This document shows positions 35,187-46,584 of a stretch of 64,000 nt of DNA, piece by piece. The notes beneath the pieces were generated by a model. The model had not been told where the DNA came from. It searched no databases and saw only the letters and a program-made list of their open reading frames with translations. The stretch covers positions 5,130,501 to 5,194,500 of the forward strand of contig NZ_CP029194.1 in NCBI RefSeq assembly GCF_008642375.1. Direction: 5' to 3'. The translations under genes were made by a program, and so were the position numbers. This DNA is from Streptomyces venezuelae (lineage in GTDB: Bacteria; Actinomycetota; Actinomycetes; Streptomycetales; Streptomycetaceae). Numbering within the stretch: position 1 is the stretch's first letter; each line of letters starts with the position of its first letter.

Positions 35187-35222
35187 GGGCGCCCCGCACC
35201 GGAGATCCGGTGCGGGGCGCCC
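35187..35222. terminator. Bidirectional terminator
   Basis: A 17-bp inverted repeat, GGGCGCCCCGCACCGGA with its complement, separates the convergent methyltransferase (+) and FG-GAP gene (-). Confidence 0.85.
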
Positions 35223-35245
35223 GAGTCCTGTGCGGACCGGCCGGC

Positions 35246-36970
35246 CTAGTACAGGCTGTCGTAGGTCTGGTAGCCGTAGCCGATCTTCACCCGGGGGGTG
35301 AGGGCGGCAGCGGTGCCCGTGCCCAGGTACCGGTACAGGTCACCCGCGGAGTTCACCGCCAGCAGGTCGGCCTTGCCGTCGCCGCTCATGTCGCCGGGCG
35401 CCGCCAGCTTGTTGTACGTGCCCCAGCCGCCGCCGAGGCTGACGCGCTTGGCGAACGGAGCCGTCGCGGAGCCCGTGCCCCGGTACAGCCAGAGGGTGCC
35501 GGCGCCGTCGCGGGCCAGCAGATCCGACCGGCCGTCGCCCGAGAAGTCGCCCGCACCCAGGACGCGGTTGTACGCGCTCCACCCGTCGCCGACCCGGATC
35601 CGGGAGGCCACGGCCGTGCCCTTGCCGTTGCCGGGGTACAGGTAGAGGACACCGGTACGGTCCCGGGCGACCAGGTCGGACTTGCCGTCGCCGGTCAGGT
35701 CACCGGGGCCGGCGATGAGGTTGTAGATCTGCCAGCCGCCGCCGAGGTCGGTCTCGCCGTTGCTGTACAGGCGGCCTTGGTAGACCTCCAGGAGGTCGGA
35801 GAGCGGGCCCGGGTCCAGCGCGGAGACGAACGAGATGCTCGCCCCGGCGAAATAGCCGGTGGGGCCCACCTGCTCGCGCGCGTGGAGCTTGCCGCTGTTC
35901 CGGTGGCGGTACTCGAAGAGCGTCCCGCCCTTGTCGCGGGCGAGGATCCCGCGCTTGCCGATCGTCGGGATGTTGCCGCCCGCGCCGAACTGGTCGACGT
36001 CGACCCAGCTGCCGGAGAGCTTCAGGCGCGCCGAGTACGAGCCGTTGCCGAGGCCGCTGTAGGCCCAGAGGGCACCGGCGGCGTCCCGGGCGAGCAGGTC
36101 GGCCTTGCCGTCGCCGTTGCGGTCGTCGGGGGCGAGGAGCTGGTTGTACGTGTTCCAGCCCTTGCCGAGCTCCCTGCGGGGCTTGAACGGCGCTCGCGGG
36201 TCGCCGGTGCTGCCGTAGAAGTACAGCCGCCCGTCCGTGGTCCGGGCCACGACGTCGCCGCGGCCGTCGCCGCTGTTGTCGCCGATGCCGACGAGCTGGT
36301 CGTAGACGCCCCAGCCGGGGCCGATCTTCACGCGGCCGGCGAACGGCGCCGTCGCCGTGCCGGTCCAGCGGTAGTAGTAGAGGTCGCCGTTGTGCTGGCG
36401 GGCCAGCAGGTCGGCCTTGCCGTCGCCGCTGATGTCACCGGGCGAGAAGACCTTGTTGTAGAGGTTCCAGCCCTTGCCCGACCAGGTGATCGAGCCGCCG
36501 GTCGTGGTCGACTCCGAGAACAGCCGGAGCACGCCGTCCTTGGAGAGCCCGAGCAGCTCGGGCTTGCCGGTGCCGTTCTGGTCTCCGAGCGGGACGAGGT
36601 CGAAGCCGTACGAGGAACCCGCGGCGTCGAACACGGTGGCGGCCGAGCCGTTGGACGGCGCGACGAAGGTCCAGCCGGTCCACCTGCGGTGGACCAGATC
36701 GGTCCTGCCGTCCCCGGTCACGTCGAAGCGGGGCCGGACGACGGCCGTCGCCGCGGCGGCGCGGGCCGTGCCGCCCTGCTCGACGGCCGGCTGCGACATG
36801 TCCAGCCTCGGCGTCGCGGTGTCGTCGGTCGGCGCCTGCTTCACGAAGAGCCGGGGGCCGGGCTCGGCGGGCTCGGCCACGGCGGGCGAGGCGAGGAGCA
36901 TGCCGGCGGACAGGGCGAGCGCGGTGCACGTGGTGACACGGCGGGCACGCCCGAAGAATGCGGAACTCAA
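35246..36970 (-). CDS. Secreted FG-GAP/VCBS-repeat protein, second paralogue
   Basis: This is a 574-residue secreted protein. Residues 1-32 form a Sec signal (RRVTTCTALALSAGML, AVA cleavage). The rest holds about eight FG-GAP/VCBS-type blades, each with GDxSGDGxxDLLARD calcium-binding loops followed by LYxYxGxGxxxxPF. Such repeats form calcium-stabilised beta-propellers. There is no catalytic domain. It begins at TTG 36970 with GGGGGG 4-5 nt upstream. A paralogue lies just upstream on the same strand (37041-38729), separated by a hairpin. The function is unknown; binding of surface or environmental polymers is plausible. Confidence 0.85.
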   Translation of the reverse strand: MSSAFFGRARRVTTCTALALSAGMLLASPAVAEPAEPGPRLFVKQAPTDDTATPRLDMSQPAVEQGGTARAAAATAVVRPRFDVTGDGRTDLVHRRWTGWTFVAPSNGSAATVFDAAGSSYGFDLVPLGDQNGTGKPELLGLSKDGVLRLFSESTTTGGSITWSGKGWNLYNKVFSPGDISGDGKADLLARQHNGDLYYYRWTGTATAPFAGRVKIGPGWGVYDQLVGIGDNSGDGRGDVVARTTDGRLYFYGSTGDPRAPFKPRRELGKGWNTYNQLLAPDDRNGDGKADLLARDAAGALWAYSGLGNGSYSARLKLSGSWVDVDQFGAGGNIPTIGKRGILARDKGGTLFEYRHRNSGKLHAREQVGPTGYFAGASISFVSALDPGPLSDLLEVYQGRLYSNGETDLGGGWQIYNLIAGPGDLTGDGKSDLVARDRTGVLYLYPGNGKGTAVASRIRVGDGWSAYNRVLGAGDFSGDGRSDLLARDGAGTLWLYRGTGSATAPFAKRVSLGGGWGTYNKLAAPGDMSGDGKADLLAVNSAGDLYRYLGTGTAAALTPRVKIGYGYQTYDSLY

Positions 36971-36994
36971 AAATCCCCCCAGGGATGAGACGGG

Positions 36995-37018
36995 CCCGCA
37001 CCGGAACTCCGGTGCAGG
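36995..37018 (-). terminator. Hairpin between the two FG-GAP genes
   Basis: CCCGCACCGGA and TCCGGTGCAGG with a 2-nt centre form a stem directly after the stop of the upstream paralogue (minus strand). Confidence 0.6.
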
Positions 37019-37040
37019 CCGGTCGGTGACGGCGGAGCCG

Positions 37041-38729
37041 TTACGACATGGAGTTGTACGCCTGGTAGCCGTAGCCGATCTTGGTCCGCGCCGAGAACTT
37101 CGACGGGCTGGTGCCCAGGTAGCGGTAGAGGTCGCCGCCCGAGGTCACACCGAGCAGGTCGGCCTTGCCGTCGGCGTTGAGGTCGCCGGGGGCGGCCAGC
37201 TGCTTGTACGTGCCCCAGCCGCTGCCGATCTTCACGCGCGGCTTGAACGGCGTGGTCGCGTTGCCGGAGCCCGGGTGCAGGTAGAGGTCGCCGCCCGTGG
37301 TGCGGGCCAGCACGTCCGTACGCCCGTCGCCGGTGTAGTCGCCGGCGCCGAGGATCTTGTTGTACGCACCCCAGCCGCTGCCGACCCGGACCCGGCCGGA
37401 GAGGGCCTCGCCCTTGCCGTCGCCGCGGTAGATCCAGAGGACACCGGACCCGTCCCGGGCGAGCAGGTCGCCCTTGCCGTCGCCGCTGAGGTCACCGGGG
37501 GCGACGAGGGTGTTGTAGCCGTTCCAGCCGTAGCCGATGGGGGAGCCTTCGATCCAGAGCTCGCCGTCGCCGAAGGTGATGGCGATGTCGGACAAGCCGT
37601 CCGAGTCCATCGAGGACAGGTGCGAGACCTTCAGCCCGGCCCAGCTGCCCGGCGCGTCGAGGATCTGTCGCGCGCCCAGCTTGCCGGTGGTGTCGTTGCC
37701 GTACCAGTACAGCGACCCGCCGGAGGTGCCGGCGATGACGCCCTCCTTGCCGGTGTACGGGTTGCTGCCGGCGAGCGCGAACTGCGTGATGCCCGCCCAG
37801 TCGCCCGGGGCGCTGACCTGCTGGCGCCCGGCCAGGGTGCCGTTGCTGTTGCTGACGTAGAAGTAGAGCGTGCCCGCGTTGTCCCGGGCCAGCAGGTCGC
37901 CGTTGCCGACGGGCAGGATCTGGTTGTAGACGCCCCAGCCGCCGCCGATCAGCTTCCTGGCGGAGAACGGAGCGGTGGTGCTGCCCGTGCCGGTGTAGAA
38001 GTACAGGTTGCCGGCGGTGTCGCGGGCGTACAGGTCGGCCTTGCCGTCGCCGGTCACGTCACCGGCGCCCACGAGCTGGTCGTAGACGCCCCAGCCGCTG
38101 CCGACGCTGATCCGGCCGCCGAGCGGCCTGCTCAGGTCGCCGGTGGCCAGGTACAGGAACAGCTGGCCGTCCTGCGTGCGGGCGAGCACGTCGGCCTTGC
38201 CGTCGTTGTTCACGTCGCCGGGCGAGGTGACCTTGTTGTAGATCTGCCAGCCGCCACCCACGACGGACTCGTACGGCGTGCCGGTCGGGTCGGCGTCCCG
38301 GTACAGCGTCAGGGTGCCGTTCTCGGAGAGGACGAGTACCTCGGGCTCGGTGGTGTCACCGCCCTGGTTGCCGATCGGGATGATGTCCTTCGCGACGTCG
38401 TCGAGGCGGTGGAGCTCGAAGGGCTCCTCCGAGACGTCCGTGTACAGCTGGCCGTCCACGGCGCGGAAGATGAGGTCCTCGATGCCGTCGCCGTTCAGGT
38501 CGGAGAGCGGCAGCGACACGGCCTCGGCCGCGGCGAGGCCCGCCCGGGCGCCGTCCTGCTTCGGAAGCGTCAGCTTCGGCGGGGTGAAGGCGGGCGTCTT
38601 CTTCTCGATCGACGGTCGCGGCGCCGGGGTGTCGGCGGAGGCCGTGCCGGTGAGGAGCATGCCGGCGGAGAGGGCGAGAGCGGTGCAGGCGGTGATGCGG
38701 CCGGCACGCTTGGAGCGCGAGAAGAACAA
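37041..38729 (-). CDS. Secreted FG-GAP/VCBS-repeat protein, first paralogue
   Basis: This is a 562-residue protein of the same design as its neighbour: a Sec signal at residues 1-33 (RITACTALALSAGMLL, ASA cleavage), then about eight FG-GAP/VCBS repeats such as GDVTGDGKADLYARD and GDYTGDGRTDVLAR. It also starts with TTG (38729), preceded by the same GGGGGGAT context as the second copy, so both arose by duplication. No enzymatic domain is visible. The start is unusual for Streptomyces, where ATG and GTG dominate. The function is unknown. Confidence 0.85.
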   Translation of the reverse strand: MFFSRSKRAGRITACTALALSAGMLLTGTASADTPAPRPSIEKKTPAFTPPKLTLPKQDGARAGLAAAEAVSLPLSDLNGDGIEDLIFRAVDGQLYTDVSEEPFELHRLDDVAKDIIPIGNQGGDTTEPEVLVLSENGTLTLYRDADPTGTPYESVVGGGWQIYNKVTSPGDVNNDGKADVLARTQDGQLFLYLATGDLSRPLGGRISVGSGWGVYDQLVGAGDVTGDGKADLYARDTAGNLYFYTGTGSTTAPFSARKLIGGGWGVYNQILPVGNGDLLARDNAGTLYFYVSNSNGTLAGRQQVSAPGDWAGITQFALAGSNPYTGKEGVIAGTSGGSLYWYGNDTTGKLGARQILDAPGSWAGLKVSHLSSMDSDGLSDIAITFGDGELWIEGSPIGYGWNGYNTLVAPGDLSGDGKGDLLARDGSGVLWIYRGDGKGEALSGRVRVGSGWGAYNKILGAGDYTGDGRTDVLARTTGGDLYLHPGSGNATTPFKPRVKIGSGWGTYKQLAAPGDLNADGKADLLGVTSGGDLYRYLGTSPSKFSARTKIGYGYQAYNSMS

Positions 38730-38942
38730 GGAGATCCCCCCCAGGGAATCAGAGGTTCAAGGGAACCAGCCAGGGGGGTCCGTACGGACGTCGAACGGTG
38801 TCAGCGCACGCCGACAGGCGCGCGGAGACGGCATCGTTCGAAGGTCGGAACACCCCCCCGGATGTTGAACAGGAGTCTACCCACGGGGGCGCCTTATGCC
38901 AGAGCTTTACTCAGTGAAACTGCCAGAACCGAACCTTCCGGT

Positions 38943-39638
38943 TCAGTTCTTGCGATGCCCTATCAACCGCGGCTTCTGCTCCAGACCGTCGAGCCCGTGC
39001 CACGCCAGGTTCACCAGATGCGCCGCGACCTCCGCCTTGCCCGGCTTGCGGACGTCCAGCCACCACTGGCCCGTCAGCGCCACACTGCCGACCAGCGCCT
39101 GCGCGTACAGCGGGGCCAGCTTCGGGTCGAAGCCGCGGTTCTTGAACTCCATCCCGAGGATGTCCTCGACCTGCGTGGCGATGTCGCTGATGAGCGAGGC
39201 GAACGTGCCGGTCGACTGCGCCACCGGCGAATCCCGCACGAGGATCCGGAAACCGTCCGTGTAGTTCTCGATGTAGTCGAGCAGCGCGAACGCCGCCTGC
39301 TCCAGGAGCTCGCGCGGGTGGCCCGCGGTCAGCGCACCCGTCACCCCCTCCAGGAGCTGCCGCATCTCCCGGTCGACGACGACCGCGTACAGCCCCTCCT
39401 TGCCGCCGAAGTGCTCGTACACCACCGGCTTGGAGACCCCGGCCTTCGCCGCGATCTCCTCCACCGACGTGCCCTCGAAGCCCTTCTCGGCGAACAGCGT
39501 GCGCCCGATGTCGAGGAGCTGTTCCCGGCGCTCCGCGCCCGTCATCCTCACCCGGCGGCCACGCCGGGGCTTCCGCTCTCCGCTGTCGTTGCTGCCGGTA
39601 CCACTGGAACTGCCGTCGATCGCCACGTCTTCCATCAT
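38943..39638 (-). CDS. TetR-family transcriptional regulator
   Basis: This is a 231-residue TetR-type repressor with a Ser/Gly-rich disordered head of about 30 residues. The helix-turn-helix is seen at about residues 36-80 (RTLFAEKGFEGTSVEEIAAKAGVSKPVVYEHFGGK). The C-terminal ligand domain is helical. It overlaps the upstream desaturase gene by ATGA, so the two are expressed together. A fatty-acid-responsive role controlling membrane unsaturation fits the location; overlapping palindromes sit before the desaturase gene. The effector is unknown. Confidence 0.9.
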   Translation of the reverse strand: MMEDVAIDGSSSGTGSNDSGERKPRRGRRVRMTGAERREQLLDIGRTLFAEKGFEGTSVEEIAAKAGVSKPVVYEHFGGKEGLYAVVVDREMRQLLEGVTGALTAGHPRELLEQAAFALLDYIENYTDGFRILVRDSPVAQSTGTFASLISDIATQVEDILGMEFKNRGFDPKLAPLYAQALVGSVALTGQWWLDVRKPGKAEVAAHLVNLAWHGLDGLEQKPRLIGHRKN

Positions 39639-40636
39639 GCCGCTTCTGCGGACGTGCTCTGGCGCCGGGCGTCGATGCGCTCCTTCGCCGGCCAGCGCAC
39701 GTCCGAGGCCCAGCCCGCCAGCTCGAACCAGCGGATCAGCCGCGCGCTGGAGTCGACCTGGCCGCGCAGCACCCCGTGCCGGGCCGAGGTCGGGTCCGCG
39801 TGGTGCAGGTTGTGCCAGGACTCGCCGCAGGACAGCACCGCGAGCCACCACACGTTGCCCGAGCGGTCACGCGACTTGAAGGGACGCTTGCCCACCGCGT
39901 GGCAGATCGAGTTGATCGACCAGGTCACGTGGTGCAGCAGTGCCACCCGGACCAGCGAGCCCCAGAAGAACGCCGTGAACGCGCCCCACCAGGACATCGT
40001 CACCAGACCGCCCACCAGCGGCGGGATCGCGAGCGACAGGATCGTGAAGGAGAGGAAGTGCCGAGAGATCGCCCGGAGCGTGGGGTCCTTGATCAGATCG
40101 GGGGCGTACTTGTGCTGCGGCGTCCGCTCCTCGTCGAACATCCACCCGATGTGCGCCCACCACAGGCCCTTCATCAGGGCCGGGACCGTCTCGCCGAAGC
40201 GCCACGGCGAGTGCGGGTCACCCTCCGCGTCCGAGAACTTGTGGTGCTTGCGGTGGTCCGCCACCCAGCGCACCAGCGGCCCCTCCACGGCCAGCGAACC
40301 CATGATCGCGAGCGCGATCCGCAGCGGCCGCTTCGCCTTGAAGGAACCGTGCGTGAAGTAGCGGTGGAAGCCGATCGTGATCCCGTGGCAGCCGATGTAG
40401 TACATCGCCACCATCAGACCGAGATCCAGCCAGCTCACCCCCCAGCCCCAGGCCAGCGGCACCGCGGCGAGCAGCGCCACGAACGGCACCGTGATGAACA
40501 GGCCCAGCGTGAGCTGCTCGGTCGAACCCTTGCGGTCACCGCCCAGCGTGGCGAAGGGAAGAGCCTCGGCGCCGGCGGGTGCCTCGGTCGTCGTGGACGT
40601 CTCGGGCGCCGAGGTCACCTCGGGGCTAGTGGTCAT
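39635..40636 (-). CDS. Acyl-CoA/acyl-lipid delta-9 desaturase
   Basis: This is a 333-residue integral-membrane di-iron desaturase. The three histidine boxes are HRYFTH, HRKHH and HNLHH, and about four membrane segments lie between them. It introduces a cis double bond into acyl chains, increasing membrane fluidity. The start ATG 40636 has AGGGGAC upstream; the open frame to 40747 is spurious. It heads a two-gene operon with a TetR gene and diverges from ppc. The regulation is probably by that TetR protein binding the inverted repeats near 40700-40720. Confidence 0.93.
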   Translation of the reverse strand: MTTSPEVTSAPETSTTTEAPAGAEALPFATLGGDRKGSTEQLTLGLFITVPFVALLAAVPLAWGWGVSWLDLGLMVAMYYIGCHGITIGFHRYFTHGSFKAKRPLRIALAIMGSLAVEGPLVRWVADHRKHHKFSDAEGDPHSPWRFGETVPALMKGLWWAHIGWMFDEERTPQHKYAPDLIKDPTLRAISRHFLSFTILSLAIPPLVGGLVTMSWWGAFTAFFWGSLVRVALLHHVTWSINSICHAVGKRPFKSRDRSGNVWWLAVLSCGESWHNLHHADPTSARHGVLRGQVDSSARLIRWFELAGWASDVRWPAKERIDARRQSTSAEAA

Positions 40637-40699
40637 GGGTGTCCCCTGGGGGTGAGGGTGAGGGTGAGAAGAGCGGAAACCTGAGCCGTGGCTACGCCT

Positions 40700-40720
40700 C
40701 CGTAACCTACGGCGTCGTAA
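40700..40720. promoter_or_regulatory. Overlapping inverted repeats upstream of desaturase
   Basis: CCGTAACCTACGG (40700-40712, arms CCGTA/TACGG) overlaps TACGGCGTCGTA. It lies about 65-85 nt before the desaturase start, suiting an operator for the TetR protein encoded in the operon. Confidence 0.5.
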
Positions 40721-40874
40721 GTATGGCAGTGCCGTGACGCGCGGCAAGGGGGCACGAGAGGGGCGTTGCCCACGCCGCGACCGCGGACACCTATCCTGGG
40801 TGCGTCGGACAGCGCGGTCCGCAAGCCTCCAGTACCCCTCCAGACGTGCTCAAACACTGCAAGGAGCCGCACCT

Positions 40875-43604
<2,730 letters not shown>

Positions 43605-43618
43605 CCCGGGCCGTACGA

Positions 43619-43661
43619 CATGACTGTGCCCCCGCCGGATTCCGGCGGGGGCACAGTCATG
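43619..43661. terminator. Bidirectional terminator after ppc
   Basis: A perfect 21-bp inverted repeat (CATGACTGTGCCCCCGCCGGA and complement), loop of one T, separates convergent ppc (+) and the LAETG protein gene (-). Confidence 0.9.
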
Positions 43662-43671
43662 AGCGCGTGGA

Positions 43672-44469
43672 TCAGTGCTGCTGCGCCTTGCGGCGGCGCG
43701 TCACCAGGAACGCGCCGGCACCCGCGAGGGCCACGGCCACGGCGGCGAGGATGCCGACCGGGGCGCTGGAGCCGGTCTCGGCGAGGTCGCCCTCACCCGT
43801 GGAGCCGGTGGAGCCCGTGGAGCCGGTACCGGCGGTCTCGCCGGCCGGGGCGGTCGCGGACGCGCTGCCGGACGGCGCCGGGGACTCGGTGCCGGCGGGC
43901 GTCGACTCGGACGGAGCCGGGGTCTCGGTGCCGGGCGTCTCCGTACCGGGGGTCTCCGTACCGGGGGTCTCGGTGCCGGGCGTCTCGGTGCCGGGGGTCT
44001 CGGTGACCGGAGGCGTGGTCTCGACCGGGGGCGTGGTCTCGACCGGCGGCGTGGTCTCGACCGGGGTGGCCGGGCACGTGTGGGAGAGGTTGAAGAAGTC
44101 CTTCGTGACGTCGCCCGAGACCTCGGCCACGACGGCGGTCAGCTCCGCGCCCGGCTCGGAGGCCACGTACGCGTGGTCGTCCTTCGGCGGGCCGAAGTCG
44201 GTGACCTCGATCGGGGTGCCGTTGTCGAAGGTCACCGTCAGCTTGGTGAACACACCCTTGCCGCCGGGAATGACGAAGTGCCAGCCGTCCTTGCCGGCGG
44301 GGACGGTCGGGCAGTCGCCGTTCTCGAACTCGTCGGCGGTGATCGGAAGCTTCTGACCCGGGTTCAGGGGAAGCGGCTTGGTGCCCGACGCGGAGGCCGC
44401 GGGGGCCAGCACGAGGGAGCCGGCAAGGGCTGCGACCAGCGCGCCGGCGGAAATGAGGGAACGTCGCAT
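43672..44469 (-). CDS. Sortase-anchored surface protein (LAETG)
   Basis: This is a 265-residue secreted protein. A signal peptide covers residues 1-27 (ALVAALAGSLVLAPAASA). A folded domain of about 120 residues without known family follows. A Thr/Pro/Glu stalk comes next, with three PPVETT and five PGTET units. At the end are LAETG, a membrane helix and the basic tail RRRK. LAxTG is the form used by class E sortases of Streptomyces. It should be attached covalently to peptidoglycan. No sortase gene is in the window. The Thr-rich stalk is a possible O-mannosylation target. The function is unknown. Confidence 0.88.
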   Translation of the reverse strand: MRRSLISAGALVAALAGSLVLAPAASASGTKPLPLNPGQKLPITADEFENGDCPTVPAGKDGWHFVIPGGKGVFTKLTVTFDNGTPIEVTDFGPPKDDHAYVASEPGAELTAVVAEVSGDVTKDFFNLSHTCPATPVETTPPVETTPPVETTPPVTETPGTETPGTETPGTETPGTETPGTETPAPSESTPAGTESPAPSGSASATAPAGETAGTGSTGSTGSTGEGDLAETGSSAPVGILAAVAVALAGAGAFLVTRRRKAQQH

Positions 44470-44594
44470 GTGCTGTCGTCCATCTGTGGGAAAAGGGTTG
44501 CCGTGGGAGGTGGCGGACGCAGCCTATCCATCGCTTTAAGTCGGCCTTAACCCAGAGGTCCGTAACAATCGCGCCACCAACCCTCGCCATACGC

Positions 44595-45038
44595 TCAGAG
44601 CGTCAGGAACGCCGCCACCAACAGCGCCCCGCCCGCGCCCGCGACCGACCACGCCGTCCGCGTCATCCGCAGCCCGCCGCCGATCACCGGCGCCGCGAGC
44701 AGCAGCGCACCCCCCAGCGGCAGCCACGCGTGCAGGCCGCCGCCCCAGCCCGTCCGTACGCCCTCGCCCGTGCCCGGCTTCACCACCACCGGGATCGTCA
44801 CGCCCTTCTCCGCCGCGACCGAGGCGGCGATCGTCAGCGTCCGCCGCGTCGACGACGGGTCCTCGGAGGCGTACGTACCGCTGCACGTCTCCTCCGTGCA
44901 GCCGGTCACCGTCAGCGTCCCGTGCTCACGGCCCTTGGCGAGCAGGACGTGCTGGGCGGAGCCCCACGAGGCCCACGCACCCCCGACGACGAGGAGGAGG
45001 GCGACCAGGGCCATGGCGGCGTTACGGACGTGCGTCAT
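44595..45038 (-). CDS. Small membrane protein of unknown function
   Basis: This is a 147-residue protein with one N-terminal and two C-terminal hydrophobic segments, and between them an external region with two cysteines (GCTEETCSG) that could be disulphide-linked. It lies between the LAETG gene and pth, all on the minus strand, without obvious overlaps. I recognise no family. Confidence 0.75.
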   Translation of the reverse strand: MTHVRNAAMALVALLLVVGGAWASWGSAQHVLLAKGREHGTLTVTGCTEETCSGTYASEDPSSTRRTLTIAASVAAEKGVTIPVVVKPGTGEGVRTGWGGGLHAWLPLGGALLLAAPVIGGGLRMTRTAWSVAGAGGALLVAAFLTL

Positions 45039-45090
45039 GACCCGCGATCGTACAGTCGTACGTTCCCGGGGGAACGGCCCTACGGGGTGC

Positions 45091-45687
45091 CTAGGAGTTG
45101 TACGCGGACTGGGCCCGCTCCAGGCCCTCCGCGACCAGGCACTCCACCGAGTCCGCCGCCCGGTCCACGAACCAGTCGAGGTCCTTGCGCTCCGTCGAGG
45201 AGAAGTCCTTCAGGACGAAGTCCGCGACCTGCATCCGGCCCGGGGGACGCCCGATGCCGCACCGCACCCGGTGGTACTCGGGACCCATCGCCTTCGTCAT
45301 CGACTTCAGACCGTTGTGCCCGTTGTCGCCGCCGCCGATCTTCAGCCGCAGCACCCCGTAGTCGATGTCCAGCTCGTCGTGGATCGCCACCACGTGCGCC
45401 GTCGGCACCTTGTAGAAGTCGCGCAGCGCCGTCACCGGACCGCCGGACAGGTTCATGTACGACATCGGCTTCGCGAGGATCACCCGGCGGTTCTCGGGCC
45501 CGGGAGGACCCATCCGGCCCTCGACGACCTGCGCCTGGGCCTTCTGAGCCCGTTTGAACGAGCCGCGGATCCGCTCGGCCAGCAGGTCCACGACCATGAA
45601 GCCGATGTTGTGGCGGTTGGCCGCGTATTCGGGCCCCGGGTTGCCGAGGCCGACGATCAGCCAGGGGGCGTTGGCGTCGTCCGTCAT
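45091..45687 (-). CDS. pth: Peptidyl-tRNA hydrolase
   Basis: This is a 198-residue enzyme that releases peptides from peptidyl-tRNA that dropped off ribosomes, an essential recycling step. Motifs: VGLGNPGPEYAANRHNIG with the catalytic His, KPMSYMN, VIHDELDI with Asp, and GGGDNGHNGLKSM. The start ATG 45687 has GAGGAG upstream; the frame to 45756 is spurious. It lies just downstream of rplY, an order common in actinobacteria, separated by a terminator hairpin. Confidence 0.96.
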   Translation of the reverse strand: MTDDANAPWLIVGLGNPGPEYAANRHNIGFMVVDLLAERIRGSFKRAQKAQAQVVEGRMGPPGPENRRVILAKPMSYMNLSGGPVTALRDFYKVPTAHVVAIHDELDIDYGVLRLKIGGGDNGHNGLKSMTKAMGPEYHRVRCGIGRPPGRMQVADFVLKDFSSTERKDLDWFVDRAADSVECLVAEGLERAQSAYNS

Positions 45688-45761
45688 CGCGTCAGATCTC
45701 CTCGTGTCCGTTCCGTACACGCGTCCGTGCAGGGGTCCGTACATGCGTCCGTGCAAGAGAA

Positions 45762-45795
45762 ACGGGGTGACGGGCCGTACGGCCCGTCACCCCGT
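45762..45795 (-). terminator. Perfect palindromic hairpin between rplY and pth
   Basis: A perfect 34-nt palindrome beginning ACGGGGTGACGGGCCGT lies 22 nt after the rplY stop. It probably ends or reduces rplY transcripts before pth. Confidence 0.8.
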
Positions 45796-45817
45796 CACGT
45801 CAGGCAGAGCCTACGGC

Positions 45818-46405
45818 TCAGGCCTCCGCACCCTCGGTGGCCTCGGCCTCGGCGGCCGGCTCCTCGGCCTGCGCGGCCAGGACCTGGAGGACGACGGCGT
45901 CGGCGTCGGTCACCAGGGTGGTGCCCGCCGGGAGGGTGATGTCCTTGGCGAGGACGGAGGCACCGGCCTCCAGGCCCTCCACGGACACCGAGACGGACTC
46001 GGGGAGGTGGGTGGCCTCGGCCTCGACGGAGAGCGTGTTCAGCACGTGCTCCAGCAGGTTGCCACCGGCGGCGAGCTCGCCCTCGGCCTGGACGGGGATC
46101 TCGACGGTGACCTTCTCGCCGCGCTTGACGAGGATCAGGTCGACGTGCACGAGCGAGCCCTTGATGGCCTCACGCTGGACGGCCTTCGGGATCGCGAGCT
46201 CGTGGGTGCCCTCGATGTCCAGGGAGAGCAGGACGTTCGGCGTACGCAGCGCCAGGCCGAGCTCGTGGGCCGGGAGGGAGATGTGGACCGGGTCCGTGCC
46301 GTGGCCGTAGAGGACCGTGGGGACCAGGGAGTCACGACGGAGCTGGCGGGAAGCACCCTTGCCGAACTCGGTACGGACAGCAGCGACGAGCTTGACCTCG
46401 GACAT
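45818..46405 (-). CDS. rplY: 50S ribosomal protein L25/general stress protein Ctc
   Basis: This is a 195-residue two-domain L25 (TL5/Ctc type) that binds 5S rRNA. The N-terminal L25 domain includes RTEFGKGASRQLRR and VLYGHGTDPVHI, and the C-terminal beta domain follows. The final 20 residues are a Glu/Ala-rich tail (EEPAAEAEATEG). The start ATG 46405 has GAGGAG upstream; the longer open frame is a shadow. Transcription runs towards pth. Confidence 0.95.
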   Translation of the reverse strand: MSEVKLVAAVRTEFGKGASRQLRRDSLVPTVLYGHGTDPVHISLPAHELGLALRTPNVLLSLDIEGTHELAIPKAVQREAIKGSLVHVDLILVKRGEKVTVEIPVQAEGELAAGGNLLEHVLNTLSVEAEATHLPESVSVSVEGLEAGASVLAKDITLPAGTTLVTDADAVVLQVLAAQAEEPAAEAEATEGAEA

Positions 46406-46584
46406 GTTGCACTCCTCGTAGATGGTGACGAAAAAAGTGGTCACCCGGCCACGACTGGCGATGGCCTGCTACGAAGAGCGCGTCGATAACGGACAGCCAT
46501 GACCCTGTACATCCGTACGGGTACGGCCTCCCTCGCCGAGCAACTACGGCAGTCTACCCGCCGCCACCTGACCGCCCAAATGGA

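Noticed and set aside
29488-38729. A natural-product gene cluster
   Set aside because: No synthases, NRPS or terpene enzymes are present; galactose genes, regulators and a methyltransferase are ordinary.
36474-40361. A 1,295-residue plus-strand open frame
   Set aside because: It crosses the FG-GAP, TetR and desaturase genes on the other strand. Its composition follows the GC-rich third-position shadow of those genes.
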